Shown here: positions 63,140 through 64,000 of the stretch, piece by piece | Layout of the letters: each line of letters opens with the position of its first letter | Position numbering within the stretch: position 1 is the stretch's first letter | Assembly: GCA_019415705.1 (NCBI GenBank) | Contig: DXYS01000086.1 | Location: forward strand, 61,468-125,467 | Reading direction: 5' to 3' | Length of the DNA: 64,000 nt | Origin: Bacteroidales bacterium | GTDB taxonomy: Bacteria > Bacteroidota > Bacteroidia > Bacteroidales > Muribaculaceae | Position numbers and translations under genes: made by a program | Notes under the pieces: generated by a model | Databases searched by the model: none | The model's input: the letters and a program-made list of their open reading frames with translations, nothing else | What the model was told of the DNA's origin: nothing

Positions 63140-63625
63140 TTATTTTATCGGGGTCTTAATTTTGCGTAACAAGATACATTCGGCCGGCGTCTTGCCGTTA
63201 AGCCTTACTACAGAGTCATTCTCAACATCTAACGAAGTGATGTCGGGAAGAATACGGCGCAGCGCGTCTTCTGTAGCCATGTTGTCGCAGGCCATCTCGG
63301 TCATCATACCGTCATGGAGGGTGATGCTGTCACCGTTAACGGTATATGAGCCTGAAATCGAGTTGCAGTTGGTCATGATAGAGTAGGTACTGTCATCGAA
63401 GACAATATACTGAATTGTACCGGGCACCGCCTCATCAGGCCGCACATAGTCAGAGTCATTGAAAACTATATTTTCGATAGCCCACTGACCGCGAAGGTCG
63501 GCATCTGCCTTTATCGTAGTGACATTGTCAGGGGCTTCTGACTTGTTATCCTTTGCCCCCGAGCAAGAGCTCGCCGTAATAGACAGCGCGGCAATAATTA
63601 GAAGTGTGTTAAAATGTAATCTCAT
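63140..63625 (-). CDS. META/HslJ-domain lipoprotein
   Basis: The 161-residue protein has a lipoprotein signal ending TASSC, and a META-like domain (LRGQWAIENIVFNDSD, MTNCNSISGSYTVNGDSITL, EMACDNMATEDALRRIL) with the typical CN and AC pair, as in HslJ. The function in Bacteroidetes is unknown; HslJ in E. coli is a heat-inducible outer-membrane protein linked to novobiocin resistance. No strong promoter is seen; TAACTTCG at 63659-63666 on the minus strand is one mismatch from the -7 consensus. Confidence 0.85.
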   Translation of the reverse strand: MRLHFNTLLIIAALSITASSCSGAKDNKSEAPDNVTTIKADADLRGQWAIENIVFNDSDYVRPDEAVPGTIQYIVFDDSTYSIMTNCNSISGSYTVNGDSITLHDGMMTEMACDNMATEDALRRILPDITSLDVENDSVVRLNGKTPAECILLRKIKTPIK

Positions 63626-63704
63626 GAAATTTGAAACTTAGATTGTTTGATTTGCGGACGAAGTTACAAAAATGTATCTAAATGTCAGCTGCGCCGACAC
63701 AAAA

Positions 63705-63733
63705 ACGGCTGTCATCATGATAATGACAGCCGT
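63705..63733 (-). terminator. Terminator of the HU gene
   Basis: A perfect 11-bp stem ACGGCTGTCAT / ATGACAGCCGT with a 7-base loop lies 28 bases past the HU stop; TTTTTG follows on the minus strand. Confidence 0.82.
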
Positions 63734-63761
63734 CTGTGCTGTTGTGTAAAAAAATGCTGTA

Positions 63762-64000
63762 TTATTTTACTTTGTCAGCAAGCTCAGCACCGGCTTTAAA
63801 TTTCACGGCCTTGCGAGCTGCGATTTCTATAGTCTGTTTTGTGCGGGGATTGATGCCCTGACGAGCGCCTTTTTCTACTACAGAGAATGTACCGAAACCG
63901 ATGAGAGCGACTTTGTCACCTTTTTCGAGAGCCTCAGCGATTGCAGCCACTGCTGCATCGAGAGCATTCTTAGCATCTACTTTTGTCAGACCTGCCTTCT
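63762..64000 (-). CDS. hup: HU family DNA-binding protein, N-terminus beyond the window
   Basis: The C-terminal ~79 residues are present: the segment read backwards from the edge gives KAGLTKVDAKNALDAAV, then ALEKGDKVALIGFGTFSV and the DNA-contacting arm GINPRTKQTIEIAARKAV with the conserved FKAG. A GTG at 63948-63950 is only an internal valine codon. HU is a histone-like dimer that bends DNA. The true start is some 10-12 residues beyond base 64000. Confidence 0.97.
   Translation of the reverse strand, partial: KAGLTKVDAKNALDAAVAAIAEALEKGDKVALIGFGTFSVVEKGARQGINPRTKQTIEIAARKAVKFKAGAELADKVK

Noticed and set aside
1..64000. CRISPR arrays, insertion sequences, integrases or prophage genes
   Set aside because: No regularly spaced repeats, transposase or integrase motifs were seen anywhere in the window.

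Overview
The window looks like chromosomal DNA from a Bacteroidales bacterium, probably close to the Muribaculaceae. The gene content points there: a long bS16 with an Ala/Lys/Glu tail, a GldB-like lipoprotein, SusC-era style lipoproteins with Cys followed by an acidic run, a ParA-ParB-DUF5683-MltD row, a B12-dependent ribonucleotide reductase with a C-terminal zinc finger, and large secreted proteins with choice-of-anchor/FN3 domains and sorting-like C-termini. Many starts lie 15-70 bases below a TAnnTTTG box, the Bacteroidetes -7 element, sometimes with a TTTG-like -33 element 18-21 bases upstream. The taxonomic call is an inference from these features, not a database result.

Layout. 1-2300: the 3' end of an M13 metallopeptidase gene and a membrane-anchored solute-binding-domain protein. 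2300-9480 (minus): rpsP, then a tight row clpP-clpX-recQ-(kinase/RapZ-C fusion)-nucleotidyltransferase. 9545-15600 (minus): a heavy-metal RND efflux operon, beginning with a small His/Cys-rich secreted protein. 15650-16830 (plus): an ECF-type sigma factor with an overlapping membrane partner, transcribed divergently from the efflux operon from what look like overlapping promoters. 16890-20100 (minus): a lipoprotein and clpB. 20270-29390: Smr/DUF2027 protein, EFR1-type flavodoxin-ferredoxin, surE (minus), then parA-parB-DUF5683-mltD and an OPT transporter.

29410-36380 is the most accessory-looking part. It has a stand-alone DUF4062 plus STAND-like ATPase gene with its own promoter and terminators, malQ, and a three-gene overlapping DUF3791-DUF3990-DUF3791 cassette that looks like a toxin-antitoxin module. 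36400-46720 returns to core functions: class II ribonucleotide reductase, nitroreductase, dnaA, an MCE protein, a cell-wall amidase with SPOR-like tail, GldB-like lipoprotein, a thioredoxin-fold protein that has lost both cysteines, and a YitT membrane protein. 46850-51710: zinc uptake binding protein and ATPase without a permease, a K+/H+ antiporter, a NUDIX hydrolase, and two small orphan genes. 51786-62112 holds three large secreted proteins (1532, 736 and 1043 residues), the middle one a subtilisin-family protease. 62246-64000: tRNA-Leu(UAG), rubrerythrin, a META-domain lipoprotein and the start-truncated HU gene.

How the genes connect: proteostasis (ClpXP, ClpB), chromosome upkeep (RecQ, DnaA, ParAB, HU, NrdJ), envelope and murein turnover (AmgK/MurU-like pair, MltD, amidase, MCE), metal balance (RND efflux, ZnuA/ZnuC) and protein secretion make up most of the window. 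The candidates for something less well described are the kinase/RapZ-C fusion, the DUF4062-ATPase, the DUF3791/DUF3990 cassette, and the His/Cys-rich protein with its overlapping divergent sigma-factor promoter.
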